A stretch of 64,000 nucleotides of DNA from Brachypodium distachyon (lineage: Eukaryota > Streptophyta > Magnoliopsida > Poales > Poaceae), in contig NC_016132.3 in the NCBI RefSeq assembly GCF_000005505.3, positions 21,318,501 to 21,382,500 on the forward strand, in the 5' to 3' direction. Numbering within the stretch: position 1 is the first letter of the stretch; each line of letters begins with the position of its first letter. Below, piece after piece: positions 1 to 9,905 of the stretch. Below the pieces are notes generated by a model. It searched no databases, had not been told where the DNA came from, and saw nothing but the letters and a program-made list of their open reading frames with translations. Position numbers and translations under genes: made by a program.

Positions 1-26
1 GCAAGGACGGCTGGGGGCTGCGGCAA

Positions 27-3000
27 CTAGTTACCGGAGTCTTCGGCCGGGGGCTCAGTGGACGGCTTAGTGGACGGCTCGGGGTCCGGCTTCCGCTGCA
101 TCCGCTCGACCACCTCGTCGATGAACCCGCGCACCGCTTGGGTGTGCGTGGGCTCGTCCTCGCTGTCCGACCAGGCGTCTAGCAGGGACTCGAAGGGAAA
201 CTCCGGGTCCCGGAGTTGTATCCTCGGGAGGATTGTCGACTTCGTTGGCGCCATACTGGGCGATCCAGACGTCGAGAGCCCCAAGCTTCCCCACCAAGTC
301 GGCGAAGAAGGGGATCAATGTCGAGACATCCGTCCCGTCCACCTCCATCACCTGCAGTTCGAACTTGGGCAGCAGATCGCGCAACGCCTGGGCAATCTTG
401 AGCAGCTTCTCGGTCTCGATCTTCCGCTGACCGATCAACGTGCCGTGGTGAAGCTGAGCGTTAACGGTAGCCTCCTTGGCCTTGCTGAGACGGCCCGCCA
501 GCTTCGCGAGCTCTGCGGCCTTGGCCGTGTTGTCCTGGTCGGCCTTCGCAAGCTCCTCCCGGGCGGTGGCCAGTTCGGTCTCGAGCCTGGCCGCTCTGTC
601 CTTGACGGAGCCAAGCTGGATCTCGTGCCGGGCCGCTGCTCCCACCGCGTCCTCGGTGGCCTTGACCTGCATCTCCAGCTTGACGCGAAGACACTGAATC
701 TCGCCGCGGTAGTTGGCGATCAGGTCGCTCTTCTTGTCCAGCCGGGCCTGGGCCGCCGCGAGCACCCCAGCGTGCTCCTTCTTGGTCGCCTCGAGGGTTG
801 CCGCTAGCGAGTCTAGCTCCCCCTGAATCTTCGTGCGCTGGGCCTCCAGCTGCCGATGGAGTTCGGCCTCTGGGATGACTGGTTCCTCGGCGTCCTCCAG
901 GGCTTGCCGGGCAAGGCGCGCCTCCTCCCTGGCGAGGCACGTCTCCTCGCGTAGCCGGGAGAGCTCTTGTCGTTCCCTCTCCACGGCTTCCCACACCTCG
1001 CCAAGTTGGCTCTTGGCAACAGCGTGGTGTTCCCTCACCTCGTTGAAAGAGGTGACGAAGGCTTGCTGTTGGTCCCTGACGGCGTCCAGGAACCGGTGCC
1101 CCCGCTCGAAGATGCTCGGATCCCAGGTGATAGGATTCCAAGCGAGCCAGGCGAGGGTGCCGAGGTCGGTGCTGGGGAGGGCAGCCGAGGACGAAGCCCC
1201 CGATGTCAAGGTAGGGCTGTGCGGGGGGTCGCCCGCCTGCTCCGTGGGGTCCTGTCGTCCCTCCCCAGCAGCTTCCCCTTCACCCGCGCCAGGGGACCCC
1301 GAGGCTGGAGAAGCCTCCTTGCCCCCGGCAAGAGCCGTTCCTTGCGGGGCAGTAGGCGAGCCCGCGCCAGCCGCGCCCGCGGTTGCAGGCGCGTCGGCGA
1401 GCTCCGTCCCGGTGGTGGTGATGGCCACCACTGCCGCTTTCGTCAGCGCAGCAGGGCTTGGTGCGAGAGCCGGTTCCGGCTCCTCCGCTGCCCCCGTGAT
1501 CTCGACGACAGGGTCGAGATCAACCACGGTCGCGCCTGCTCCCGGTGCGGGCGCGCCCGTGCCTACAGCAATAAGAAGTGTGAGGATCAACAAGCAAGAG
1601 AGCTATCAGAAGCGGACAAGGGTGGCCAGGGCGGTTACCCTGCCCGGCAAATGGACTTGCGACGGGGGCCTCCCCCTCCTCACCTGTGCCGGCGGGAGCC
1701 TCCGAAAGGCTTGCCGCGGGCGAGCTGCCGCTTACTGAAAAAGAAGGTACGTTTATATGATTTACTAACAGCTGAAAAAATGCAGCAAAGCAGAAGCGAA
1801 GGAGCCGTACCAGTTGCCGGCCCCGCCCCGTAGGGCCTGGGTCGTCGGCGGGCGCGATGACGGCGCCACTGGCCCCTGTGACGATCGGGTAAGCGGCACC
1901 GTCGGCATCCGCGCGCACCCTCTTGCTCGGCGCAGCGGGCGGGGAGTCGTTCCTCCCCCTTTTGCTGGTACCCGCCGGTGAATTGGACCTCGGGGGGTTG
2001 CGCCGAAGCGCGAAGCCCCGGAAGACCCCCCCGAGCGGGCGGCACCGTAGGTGCCCGCTGGGTCGCCGCGTCACGGGGCGTCACGGGAGACGGTGGCGAA
2101 GCTGCCGCGGAATCAGGGGCCGACCCCGAGGAGGCTGCCGGCATACCCCCGGCAGCTGTCACTGCCGAGGCCGTTGATGGGCCGCTCATGGCCCCCGCCG
2201 AGGCATCGGCGGGTGCCACTGAGGCAGCGGCCGCCGCGGGGCTGGCGGCCACTGCCGGGGCGGATGTCGCCGCTGAGGAGATAGCCGCGGCCACTGCGTA
2301 TGCCCTTGATCTCCGAACGATCAGGGGCGCATCGTCGCTGTCCTCCTCGTCGTCGTCTACAGGGACGACTTCCGGGGATGCTGCAGCCTGGCCCGCATCG
2401 TCATCCAGGAACTGGAGGGAGGGCCAGCTAATCTCCAACTCGCCCCCGCTCCCCTCGAGCACCTGCTTCCCGCGAAGTGCCGGCAGGGGAGCGCGGGGGA
2501 TCCGAGTGGGGGGGTCATCCAACAACCCCCACTCGTTGCAAGGCGGGAAGGCGTCGACGATATCGTTGAGCGCCACAACGCTGGCATGGAGGAAAAAGAC
2601 CCCCGGCGGGAACTTTGTTGATTGGAAGGTTTCGCCAGAGATTCCCCTCACCCACGTCTTGAGGGCTTCCAAATCCATGCCGTCCTGGTGGAGGCATGTT
2701 CTATCCCCAGGACCCGTGTACATCCACGCGGGCCGGGAGTGCAGTTGGAGCGGCGCAATACGCCGGTTGACGAAGGTACGCGCCACGTCCACGTCGATGA
2801 ACCCCGCTAGCCGCAGCGCCTTGATCTTCTCCTCGATGGGGAGGAGATCGGCGTCGCGGTGGTACCTGTCTTACCAGCCGTTGTGGGGTTGCGGCAACTC
2901 TACGGGCGAGAAGATGAACTCCTGGGGGTCTTCCACTCGGACCCAGCACCAGTCGCCTCGCCACTCCTTCTCAATCTTCTTCCCCGACCGGACGATGAAC

Positions 3001-3528
3001 TCGGACTTCATCTGGTCGCGGGCACGGAATACCACCCCCGACGACATCGCTTTCGCGTTGTCAATCCGGGGGTAGAAATAGTGGCGGAAGAGCGCCACCG
3101 ACGGCATCACCCCCATGAACGCTTCGCAGAGGAATTGGAAGCTGGCGAGAAGAAACATCGATGTGGGGTGGAGCTACGCCACCTGCAGCTGGTACGACTC
3201 CATCAGTGCGTGGAGGAACAGCGAGAACGGCGGCACCAGCCCGGTGAGAAGGAAGCGCGCGAACACCCGAAAGTCATTGTCCTGGCTCGGCGCCCGCCTG
3301 GAAGATCAGGGTCTCCCCGTGCTCATTGAACTTGGAGGCGACGGCATGCCGGATCTTGTTCAGCGCCTCGCCGTTATAGCCAGGCCGGTAGAAGGCGAGC
3401 GTGGCCCGCATCTCCCGCTTCTTCTGGTCTTTAGCGGCGGCTGCCTTGGTTGCCGCCTCAATCTTGCTGGCCGCCGCTCTCTTCGAGACCTGCACCTCTT
3501 TTCCCTTCCTGGTGGTGGGGGACGCCAT
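27..3528 (-). pseudogene. Antisense accessory gene of Tat element A (putative gypsy-type transposon / Transposase_28 family), broken
   Basis: This gene runs against the element that carries it. The start at 3528 opens a Lys/Ala-rich head (MASPTTRKGKE) followed by a conserved globular part (motifs ATLAFYRPGYNGEAL, VALFRHYFYPRIDNAK, DWCWVRVEDPQEF, RPAWMYTGPG). A low-complexity Ala/Pro/Ser linker follows (about 2400-1640). The end is a long charged heptad-type coiled coil (about 1100-430) with an acidic tail stopping at 27. The globular part resembles the grass 'putative gypsy type transposon' domain (PF04195). The reading frame is broken at several points (near 3270, 2870 and 2790). A 76-bp intron with GT..AG ends fits at 1563-1638 and explains one frame change; element B has a matching one. 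The molecular function of the family is unknown to me. Confidence 0.7.
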
Positions 3529-3637
3529 GGGGAGCAGGGGTGGAAGCTAGCAAGAACACTTGGGTGCAAGATGCGAAGGAGGATGAAGGCGAAGGCTGTG
3601 GGGAATAGAGTGCTTTCCCCTTTTGGCAGCGGCAAAA

Positions 3638-3645
3638 TCTTTATA
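3638..3645 (-). promoter_or_regulatory. TATA box candidate of the antisense gene in element A
   Basis: On the minus strand the sequence reads TATAAAGA, 110 bp upstream of the ATG at 3528 and outside the LTR. It would let the antisense gene be transcribed independently of the LTR promoter. The position is plausible but no transcript is known here. Confidence 0.4.
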
Positions 3646-3943
3646 ACACCTGGGCGTTTGGTAATGGCCGGTTCCGTACCCTACGGGTGCGCGGGGATAA
3701 CTCCTAATCATAAGGAGTAATGCGCGGAGTGGCCTTAACTTAACTTCCCTGTTTAAGGGGGAAGTTAGGGCGGAGATCACGCGCCCACTACCCCGTCTGT
3801 AACGGCGTGGTACTAGGGGCAATGAAGGGACGCAGGCCCGAGGCGAATCGGGGCCCACGCGTCGGTTGTGGGCGTAGCCCGGCAACCGACCTAGGGAAGG
3901 CTCATCCGGGAACAGGTGATGCCGGCCCACGCCCGGGGGCTAC

Positions 3944-4969
3944 TATCGCACCAGTGGCACTCGGGGTACCACCGTTGCGCGATGCGTGGGCCCCGGCTCC
4001 GAGTTCCCGAGAGGATTCCGTCCCGGGCAGCAGCCGCGAGCAGCCCGGCAAGCTACCAGCCCGGAAGGGCTAGCGGGGCTTCGGGGAATATTCCCGCCTG
4101 GACACCTCCCGGGAAGCCGCTTCCCGGGAGGGGGGTTCCCAGGTGCGTTTGGCCTGGGCGCTTCCCGGGGAGGGGCTTGCCGGGAGGAGGAGTTCCCGGG
4201 CGCAGGCTCCCCCCGCGAAGGAGGGGGCCCAGCGGGCCGAGCAACAGCGCCACGTGGGCGCGTGCCGGGCGTCGAGTGCGCAGTCCCGGCAGGGCCAGGA
4301 GTGAAGCGCACGGCGCATTAAATGAGCCGACAGGAGGGGCGTTACCCGTCCAATTCAGGTGAACAGTGGCTGTCCAATCCTACCTTTAGGGTTTTAGACC
4401 CCTAGCAGCGGAGGTGGCGTCCATGCACGCCACCAGCTCACCGAGGGGGAGTTGTATGTCTCCCCGCTCGCCACTTGTAATGCATGCGCCGCGGCACCTG
4501 TGGTATCCCCTTCAGTATAAAAGGAGGACCCCCTCCGACGGTCAAAGGGTTCCACATCTTTCTACAGTTCGTCGATCACATGGCTGGACGGTACACAGTT
4601 CCACGAACACTAGGTTCGACGGGCTGACACTTAGCCATTAGCAGTGCCCTAAGCCAGGGAGAGAGCACTTAGCCAAAAAAGTGAGCGCCCGGGGACCCTC
4701 CCCCCGGCAACGTGTAAACACTTGATCTATAGTCAATACCAGTTCAGACAGGCAGGACGTAGGGTTTTACACCTCCGGGTGGCCCGAACCTTGGTAAAAA
4801 TGTGTGTGCACGTGTTCTTAGCTTGCATGCATCTAGGGTACATTTCTTTGCAGGTTACGTAGGCCATCGGCCACGCCGTCGATCGCCAGAGCAATCCCCG
4901 ACGCCCCTGCCGTACCTAAAAAGGGGGCGTGACCGCACGCCCCCGGTGTCGGAGCCCCGTGCGACGACA
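3944..4969 (+). repeat. 3' LTR of Tat element A
   Basis: The LTR runs from TATCGCACCAG (a TG to TA change compared with element B) to GTGCGACGACA. It aligns by eye with the inverted LTR of element B at 40229-41129: the same start, the same GGAATATTCCCGCC block, the same TATA region, and the same R/U5 block beginning CAGGACGTAGGGTTTTAC. It contains GC-rich short repeats of the type CTTCCCGGGAGG (4080-4200) that inflate its length relative to B (901 bp). Confidence 0.85.
4516..4522 (+). promoter_or_regulatory. LTR TATA box, element A
   Basis: TATAAAA followed by GGAGGACC. The same box and flank recur in element B (40608-40614, minus) and element D (8590-8596), which marks it as the conserved core promoter of this LTR family. 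Confidence 0.7.
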
Positions 4970-5459
4970 GAGCTCCTTGGGCGATCGCGGCGAGCGCCAG
5001 TGGAGGTAATCCCGGGTTGGAGGGGTCGTAGGCTGGGACTCCTTGGTTTTCTGGCGCGGATCCTCCCGACGCCACATGGTTTCCTCTTGTAGGTTCCGAG
5101 GGCAGGGCTACCATCGGTTGTAGGGAAGGTGGCGCAAAGCCCATCGTGCGAGGCATGCCAAGTTCCCTATCCCCTGCGGGGACGGCAACCGTAGGCAGCT
5201 CGCCGATCCTTGCCATTACGTTGGTGAGTGTCGAGGGACCGCCTACGACGGTTTCGAGCACCTCGGTTCCTTCCGGGACGGCCGGTAGCGGAGGGGCGAC
5301 TGCGACTTCCGTCGGGGCGGCCATGCTTGCGGCGGCGTCCGGATTGGTGATGTTTCCTTCTTCCTCGGGAGCCCTCGAGGCACTTGCTTTCTTTGTTTGT
5401 AACCGTGTAGACTTCACGGCAAGTAGGGTACCCGATGAAGTAGGCTTCATCGGGGCCAT
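4970..5459 (-). pseudogene. Gag N-terminus of element C, truncated by insertion
   Basis: The reading frame from ATG at 5459 starts MAPMKPTSSGTLL and runs through a Lys/Arg-rich stretch and then a Pro/Ala-rich, low-complexity region, as in the N-terminal gag of Tat/Athila-like elements. It is open to 4970, where the sequence passes into the LTR of element A; codons beyond that belong to A. An upstream in-frame ATG at 5564 lies inside the LTR and across the primer-binding site, so it is unlikely to be the gag start. Confidence 0.6.
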
Positions 5460-5484
5460 TAAATCTTCAATTGCGGCGAGGGTT

Positions 5485-5501
5485 CCCCACGGTCGGCGCC
5501 A
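5485..5501 (-). other. Primer-binding site of element C
   Basis: On the minus strand TGGCGCCGACCGTGGGG follows the LTR end (..CAACA) after a single base. A TGGCGCC start right after an LTR is the usual form of a tRNA primer site in plant gypsy elements. I did not assign the tRNA. Confidence 0.75.
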
Positions 5502-5502
5502 C

Positions 5503-6416
5503 TGTTGTTGTTGTTCTCGACAACAATTAGGGTAAGGGGTGCCAATGCTCGATGGCTCAAGCACGGGAATAAAGGTAGGGCGTGTACGCCGGCCTTATAG
5601 CGAAGGTCGCCGTACACTTGGACAAGTTGACACGTCGATATTTTTTGAATAGGTTCGGTCGACCCTGCGGATGTGACTTAATCCTATGTTAGGAAAGGCT
5701 TCGAGAGGGTTGTTAGCCTAGGGCTTGGGCCGAGCGGATCTTCCCAAGACACCTTTCGGCGAGAGGTTCGTCGGGGCCGCCTCGTACTTGAACCGAACAC
5801 GTCTTTCCAAGTATCGAGGTAAGGTACCCTCGGAACTCTAACCCAACCCCTTCCCCTTCGAGCCCGAGCCAACCAAGGCTATCTCGGAGCCTCAAAACTA
5901 GAGTCCCTAGAAGGTTTCCTCGAGGCCGATCGACTTCGAGTCGAGAGCGGCGCACGAGAGCGAACCTTAGAGGAAGCATTCTAACCCTCTCCCCTTGAGT
6001 TTATTCAAGTGAGAGTGAATGGTACATGCCCCCATGGGGGATATTTATAGCCTAGGGTCCATGACAAAAGACCATGGCTACCCTTGAGGGAGAGAGAAAA
6101 GTGGGGGCGAAACGGTAAAATTAGCTCTTTTGGTCCATAGCTTTTGTGTGCACCATGAGGGAAAAGAGGAGCTTGGTCCATGGTCCACCATGGGCTAAGG
6201 GCCCACTCCTCACACCTTTCTTGCCCCCCACTCTAGCTCATTTGACCCTTTGACCGTGACATGAGAGGCTTTGAATCTTTGACCTGTTTTCCTTAACCAT
6301 GTAGGATTGACCGCGTCACGTGGTCATCTTGACTCATGCTTGGGAAGTGTTGACTTGGTCGTTGCCACGTAGAATTTACGGCCCGGCCCATTTAAGGATT
6401 TTATTTTACTATAACA
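5503..6416 (-). repeat. 5' LTR of element C
   Basis: This 914-bp LTR reads TGTTATAG.. to ..CAACAACA on the minus strand, so it has TG/CA ends. The inner end abuts the primer-binding site. The outer end borders AT-rich DNA at 6417 (candidate 5-bp duplication 6417-6421). Direct GTT repeats mark the inner end. Confidence 0.75.
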
Positions 6417-7139
6417 CATTTAATATGCAGCAAGTTTCATACAAAAAATAATAAATCTAACTAAGAAGATGAAATCAGCCTATCTGGCTCTATGCAAGAT
6501 TTTCTGTTTTTAATTTTTGAGTTCCAAATCCCTACGCGACTGGTCTGGACCTCTAATCGGTAGAAATCCAGAGATGATTACTAAAGCATGGAAGAAATAT
6601 TTGATCGGTGGAAAAAAAAATGCAGAAGTTGGAAATAAAGGTTTTGGAGTGATTGGACCAATTGGATCCCCGCTCCACTTGAATTTGTGGGTTGGCTGGG
6701 TATAGAAGCATTCAAAAATGATGTTAATTGGACCAGATGCTCACCAATTCGATGAACAGCGGTAGATAGAAGAGAAGAGAATATCCTTCCTTCCTGGTGT
6801 GGCTTGGCCTTCTCTTCCGGGTGTGTGTACTGCTCCTCATTGACTGCTCTTCCTGGTGATTAATCTTCTTCACTGCTTCGCTATGGAGTCTTCGGTTAGG
6901 AGAGTGGACAAGGGAGAGGAATGGTTTGTGCGTTGGTGTGAAATGGTGAGAACGGTGGTTGCTTTGGCCTAGGAGACAGTTCCATAAAGAATATTAAGGG
7001 GAATTAAGAGTAGAGGCCTAATTCAATAGGCCCTCCCTTCCCAAACTCAGAAGTGCAGGATGGTTTTTTTCACGTTTTTCTTCTTCCTCTTGCTCTCCAG
7101 GCGCCTACTTTTTCTTTCCTCCTGCCTCTTTTCTCTCTC
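6417..7139. other. Intergenic, no gene seen
   Basis: AT-rich DNA beyond the LTR of C. It has only short open frames without recognisable protein character and a pyrimidine-rich stretch (about 7058-7138) leading into the tandem repeats. Confidence 0.5.
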
Positions 7140-7850
7140 AAAAGGTATCCGCTGCCTCAAAAACTATTTCGATGATCCCTCTAGTGACATTGTTCGGAAT
7201 TGTGTCTTCTACGATGCTGTGAAATTTCAATGTGATCCAACGGTGAAATCTCCGGCCAATACCAAAATACCGAGTGTTGTTCGGATTTCTTGTGGCCGTG
7301 CGTGATAGCACAATGTTCACATGTTTTCTGCTGATCCGAACAATGTTTTTAACGATCCGTTCGGTGGGGCTGTGCGAAATTTTGTCTACTACCACAATAT
7401 CAAATTTCATTGAGATCCAACGGTGGAATCTTCGAAAAACTTTCAAAACACCGAGTGTTGTTTGTATTTCTCGCGACCGTGCGGGACAGCACGAACATCC
7501 GATTTGTTCACGTGTTTTCCAATGCCTTAAGAAAGGTTTCGCCGATCCATTCCATGGAATTGTGCGGAATTTTGTTTGCTACTACACTTTGAAATTTCAT
7601 CGTGATCCAACGGCGGAATCTTCGAAAAACTTCAAAACACTGAGTGTTGTTTGGATTTCTCGCGCCCGTGCGGGACAACACAAACATCCAACTTGTTCGT
7701 TTGTTTCCCTCTGGCTCAAGAATTTTTTCACCAATCCCTTAGGTGGGATTGTGTGAAATTGTGTCTACTACTATCTCATGTCATTTTGTGACTATCCAGC
7801 GGTGCAATCTTCGACATGCAAAATCGAGAAAACACCGAGTGTTATTCAGA
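7140..7850. repeat. Four diverged ~185-bp tandem repeats, largely open in one frame
   Basis: The word CCGAGTGTTGTT (with variants) recurs at 7270, 7451, 7640 and 7835, giving spacings of 181, 189 and 195 bp. Around it each unit has a TTTCATNGTGATCCAACGG-type block, a TCTTCGAAAAAC block and a GGATTTCTCGCGNCCGTGCGGGACA block. On the plus strand 7274-7756 is one open frame in which units read as ~62-residue repeats (for example CLKKGFADP.. and SVVWISRARAGQH). No family is recognised. It could be a small satellite-like array or a fragment of a repetitive gene; units differ enough to be old. Confidence 0.7.
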
Positions 7851-8044
7851 GCTAGGCGGAAAGGAGAGAAGAAAATATTGTTTAATGCATTTTTTATGAA
7901 GGGGTACGAAGTGATCTGAACCGTCATTGTGTTTTTCGTAAGACGAGGGGGGTGTATTGAATCAGAAGTCTTAAGAGTATTGTTTTAAGGGAAATGGCTG
8001 GGATAAAAAGGGAGTTACAATACTCACTGGTTGGGTTTTTGAAA

Positions 8045-8926
8045 TGTCGCACCCCAGGTACACCGGGTACCGGGGGACGCTGCTGCGTGGGCCATCCAGG
8101 TTGGACCCGGGGGAGGAATGGCCCCGTGAAAGACCGGCAGCAAGGGGAGCCTTCATTGGCCTCTGTCCGTTGCAGGAGACACAACACAGGACTCTGAGCT
8201 TTGCTCCAAAGGGGGATTCCCCCGAGAACCAAGTCGCGACCCTCGCCCCCGCGTAGCCAAGGTATGCGCCGCGGGGGTTCTTAATGCAGGATGGTAGCGA
8301 CAGGTGGTGCACCCCTTCCGCCCGTGCCCAGTGGTTGTGCGGTGCATTGAATACTCCTGCACACAGGAGGCGGGACGCGGCAGGGAATCCTCCCTGTTCA
8401 TCGACAAGACGAGACCAGTGCCGACCGGTCAAGGCTGACTGGACGGCGTGCCCAGTACCATTGGTGCAGGAGTAGAGGTGACGCGTGGAGGAGGAACTTC
8501 GGCGGCCACACCACCTCGCTACTTTCGTACGACATGTGCATGGGTGGCGTGTCACCCATGCAGCCCTGACTTGTGGAACCCCCTTGTAGTATAAAAGGAG
8601 GACCAAGGAGGCTTTGTAGAAGGGAGAGACTCAGGTAGGCTGGAGGATATAGCTCCAACAGTATGAAGAGGAAGGGTAGAACTCAGTAGTTAGGAGCCCC
8701 CCGGGAGTAGGAAGAGAGCCCCGGGGACAGGGTAGCCACTTCATCTAAGAGAGAATCCAGATAAGCAGGACGTAGGGTATTACGCTTCGGCAACCCGAAC
8801 CTGGGTAAATCGTGTGTGCATCCTTGTGTTGTGTGTTATTGATCTCTACCGCCGACGCGGCTCCCTCGCCCTCCGCAAGCAAAGGGGGTGTGTTGAGCCC
8901 ACGGTGTCGGAGTTTAGGCACCGACA
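8045..8926 (+). repeat. LTR of element D
   Basis: It begins TGTCGC and ends CCGACA, an inverted TGTCG/CGACA pair as in element B. The TATA box lies at 8590-8596. It is diverged from the LTRs of A and B outside the promoter and R/U5 blocks. Confidence 0.7.
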
Positions 8927-9248
8927 TGTAGTGCGCCTGCTAACGTTGACTCCATCGTCGTCCTTTGAATCGGCTTCTACTTCCTTGGCGCACCAGTGCG
9001 CTACGAAGGAGGAGGCACGCGTGGCGCTGGTTGCGGCGGTGCAGGCGTCCGCCCACCCGGTGGAATCCGCCACTTAGAAGGAGACCCGTAAGCGTGGGAG
9101 GCGAGGACCATGCTGGAGCCCGGGCAGGTCAAGGGCGAGGCCGTGGAGCCATGGGTCTGCTTGCTCGGGACCGTGAAGAGCCCCCTGCCAACAAAGGGCG
9201 CAGGAGTGGCGATGAAGGCGAGCCCGGCTCTCAAGAGTGGCAGCGAAG

Positions 9249-9562
9249 GTGAGACACCTGACCTCCATGCTCGAGTCTTGAGAACAGATCTAGCAATCTA
9301 CTGCACGACGTTTCTAAGAGGCGTTGCTGCACCTTTGATGCTTTGACGAACTGTACCAGGTATCCGCAAGGAGGAGCAGGCATGTACGACTACACTACAT
9401 CGAAGCGCTACCCTGACTCTTGTTCCGGAACGTGAGACACATGACCTCCACGCTCAAGTCTTGAGAACAGATCTGCTTGGACAAATTGTACCAGGTATCC
9501 GCGAGGAGCAGGCATGTACGACTACACTACATCGAAGCGCTACCCCGACTCTTGTTCCGATA
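9249..9562 (+). repeat. Imperfect direct duplication in the remnant of element D
   Basis: Unit 1 (9249-9431) and unit 2 (9432-9562) both begin GTGAGACAC and share CTTGAGAACAGATCT, GTACCAGGTATCCGC, GAGCAGGCATGTACGACT and CGAAGCGCTACC. Unit 2 lacks about 50 bp in the middle. It looks like a recent local duplication in non-coding DNA. Confidence 0.8.
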
Positions 9563-9905
9563 CTAGCCAGCACGTCTAGTGGTTAACTCGTGATCTATAT
9601 TAGCATCATGATCTTGGTGGTTGCACGGTAGAATTTTTTTATCATCCAAAAGGTCTCTATTCGTTTGAAGTTTCTATTGCTTGTTTACCAATTTTCATCA
9701 AAATTTTGGGCTTGATTGCAGCTAATGTCAGGCTGTTTCCTTTTTCCTTCGTTCTATTTTTTCAAGAATTTGAACGTATGGGAAAAGGGTCTGTTTGGTT
9801 GCAGGAGCCCAAGGCAGGCACCTAGCCCAGGGGCCCGGGCTGCATGCCTTGGGCACGTTGATAATGTAGATTGCGGATGTCAGTCAAATCACTATATATT
9901 ACATC
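9563..9905. other. Intergenic / 3' flank of the PPR gene
   Basis: AT-rich sequence downstream of the PPR stop codon at 9906. It probably includes that gene's 3' UTR on the minus strand. No other feature is seen. Confidence 0.4.

Larger units (their letters stand above)
1..4969 (+). mobile_element. Tat-type Ty3/gypsy retrotransposon A, 3' part
   Basis: This is the right-hand part of an LTR retrotransposon in plus orientation. It holds an accessory gene on the opposite strand (27-3528), a roughly 415-bp spacer, and a 1,026-bp 3' LTR (3944-4969). Gag, pol and the 5' LTR would lie left of position 1. The order pol, antisense gene, 3' LTR matches element B (28598-41129), where pol is present and carries the Tat hallmark of two RNase H domains; the LTRs of A and B are clearly related. 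Element A ends abruptly inside the gag gene of element C, so it inserted into C. The expected 5-bp target duplication on the right is 4970-4974; its partner lies outside the window. Confidence 0.85.
4970..6416 (-). mobile_element. Tat/Athila-type gypsy retrotransposon C, 5' end, interrupted by element A
   Basis: Reading on the minus strand there is a complete 5' LTR (6416 to 5503), a primer-binding site (5501-5485) and the start of gag (ATG at 5459). The gag is cut at 4970, exactly where the 3' LTR of element A begins. The rest of C would lie beyond the far end of element A, left of the window. The LTR family differs from that of A, B and D. Confidence 0.8.
8045..9562 (+). mobile_element. Decayed Tat-type gypsy element D: 5' LTR and leader
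   Basis: 8045-8926 is an 882-bp LTR (TGTCGCACCCC.. to ..GGCACCGACA) with the same TATA and GGAGGACC core and the same CAGGACGTAGGGT..CCCGAACCTGGGTAAA block as elements A and B. The 5 bp outside each end do not match (TGAAA and TGTAG), and the bases after 8926 (TGTAGTGCGCC..) look like a mutated version of element B's primer-binding site. So this is probably a 5' LTR with some internal leader, not a clean solo LTR. Past about 9250 the sequence becomes a short internal duplication and no pol is left. Confidence 0.65.

Noticed and set aside
5459..5564. Upstream ATG of element C gag within the LTR
   Set aside because: It would translate across the primer-binding site; the first ATG inside the element is at 5459.
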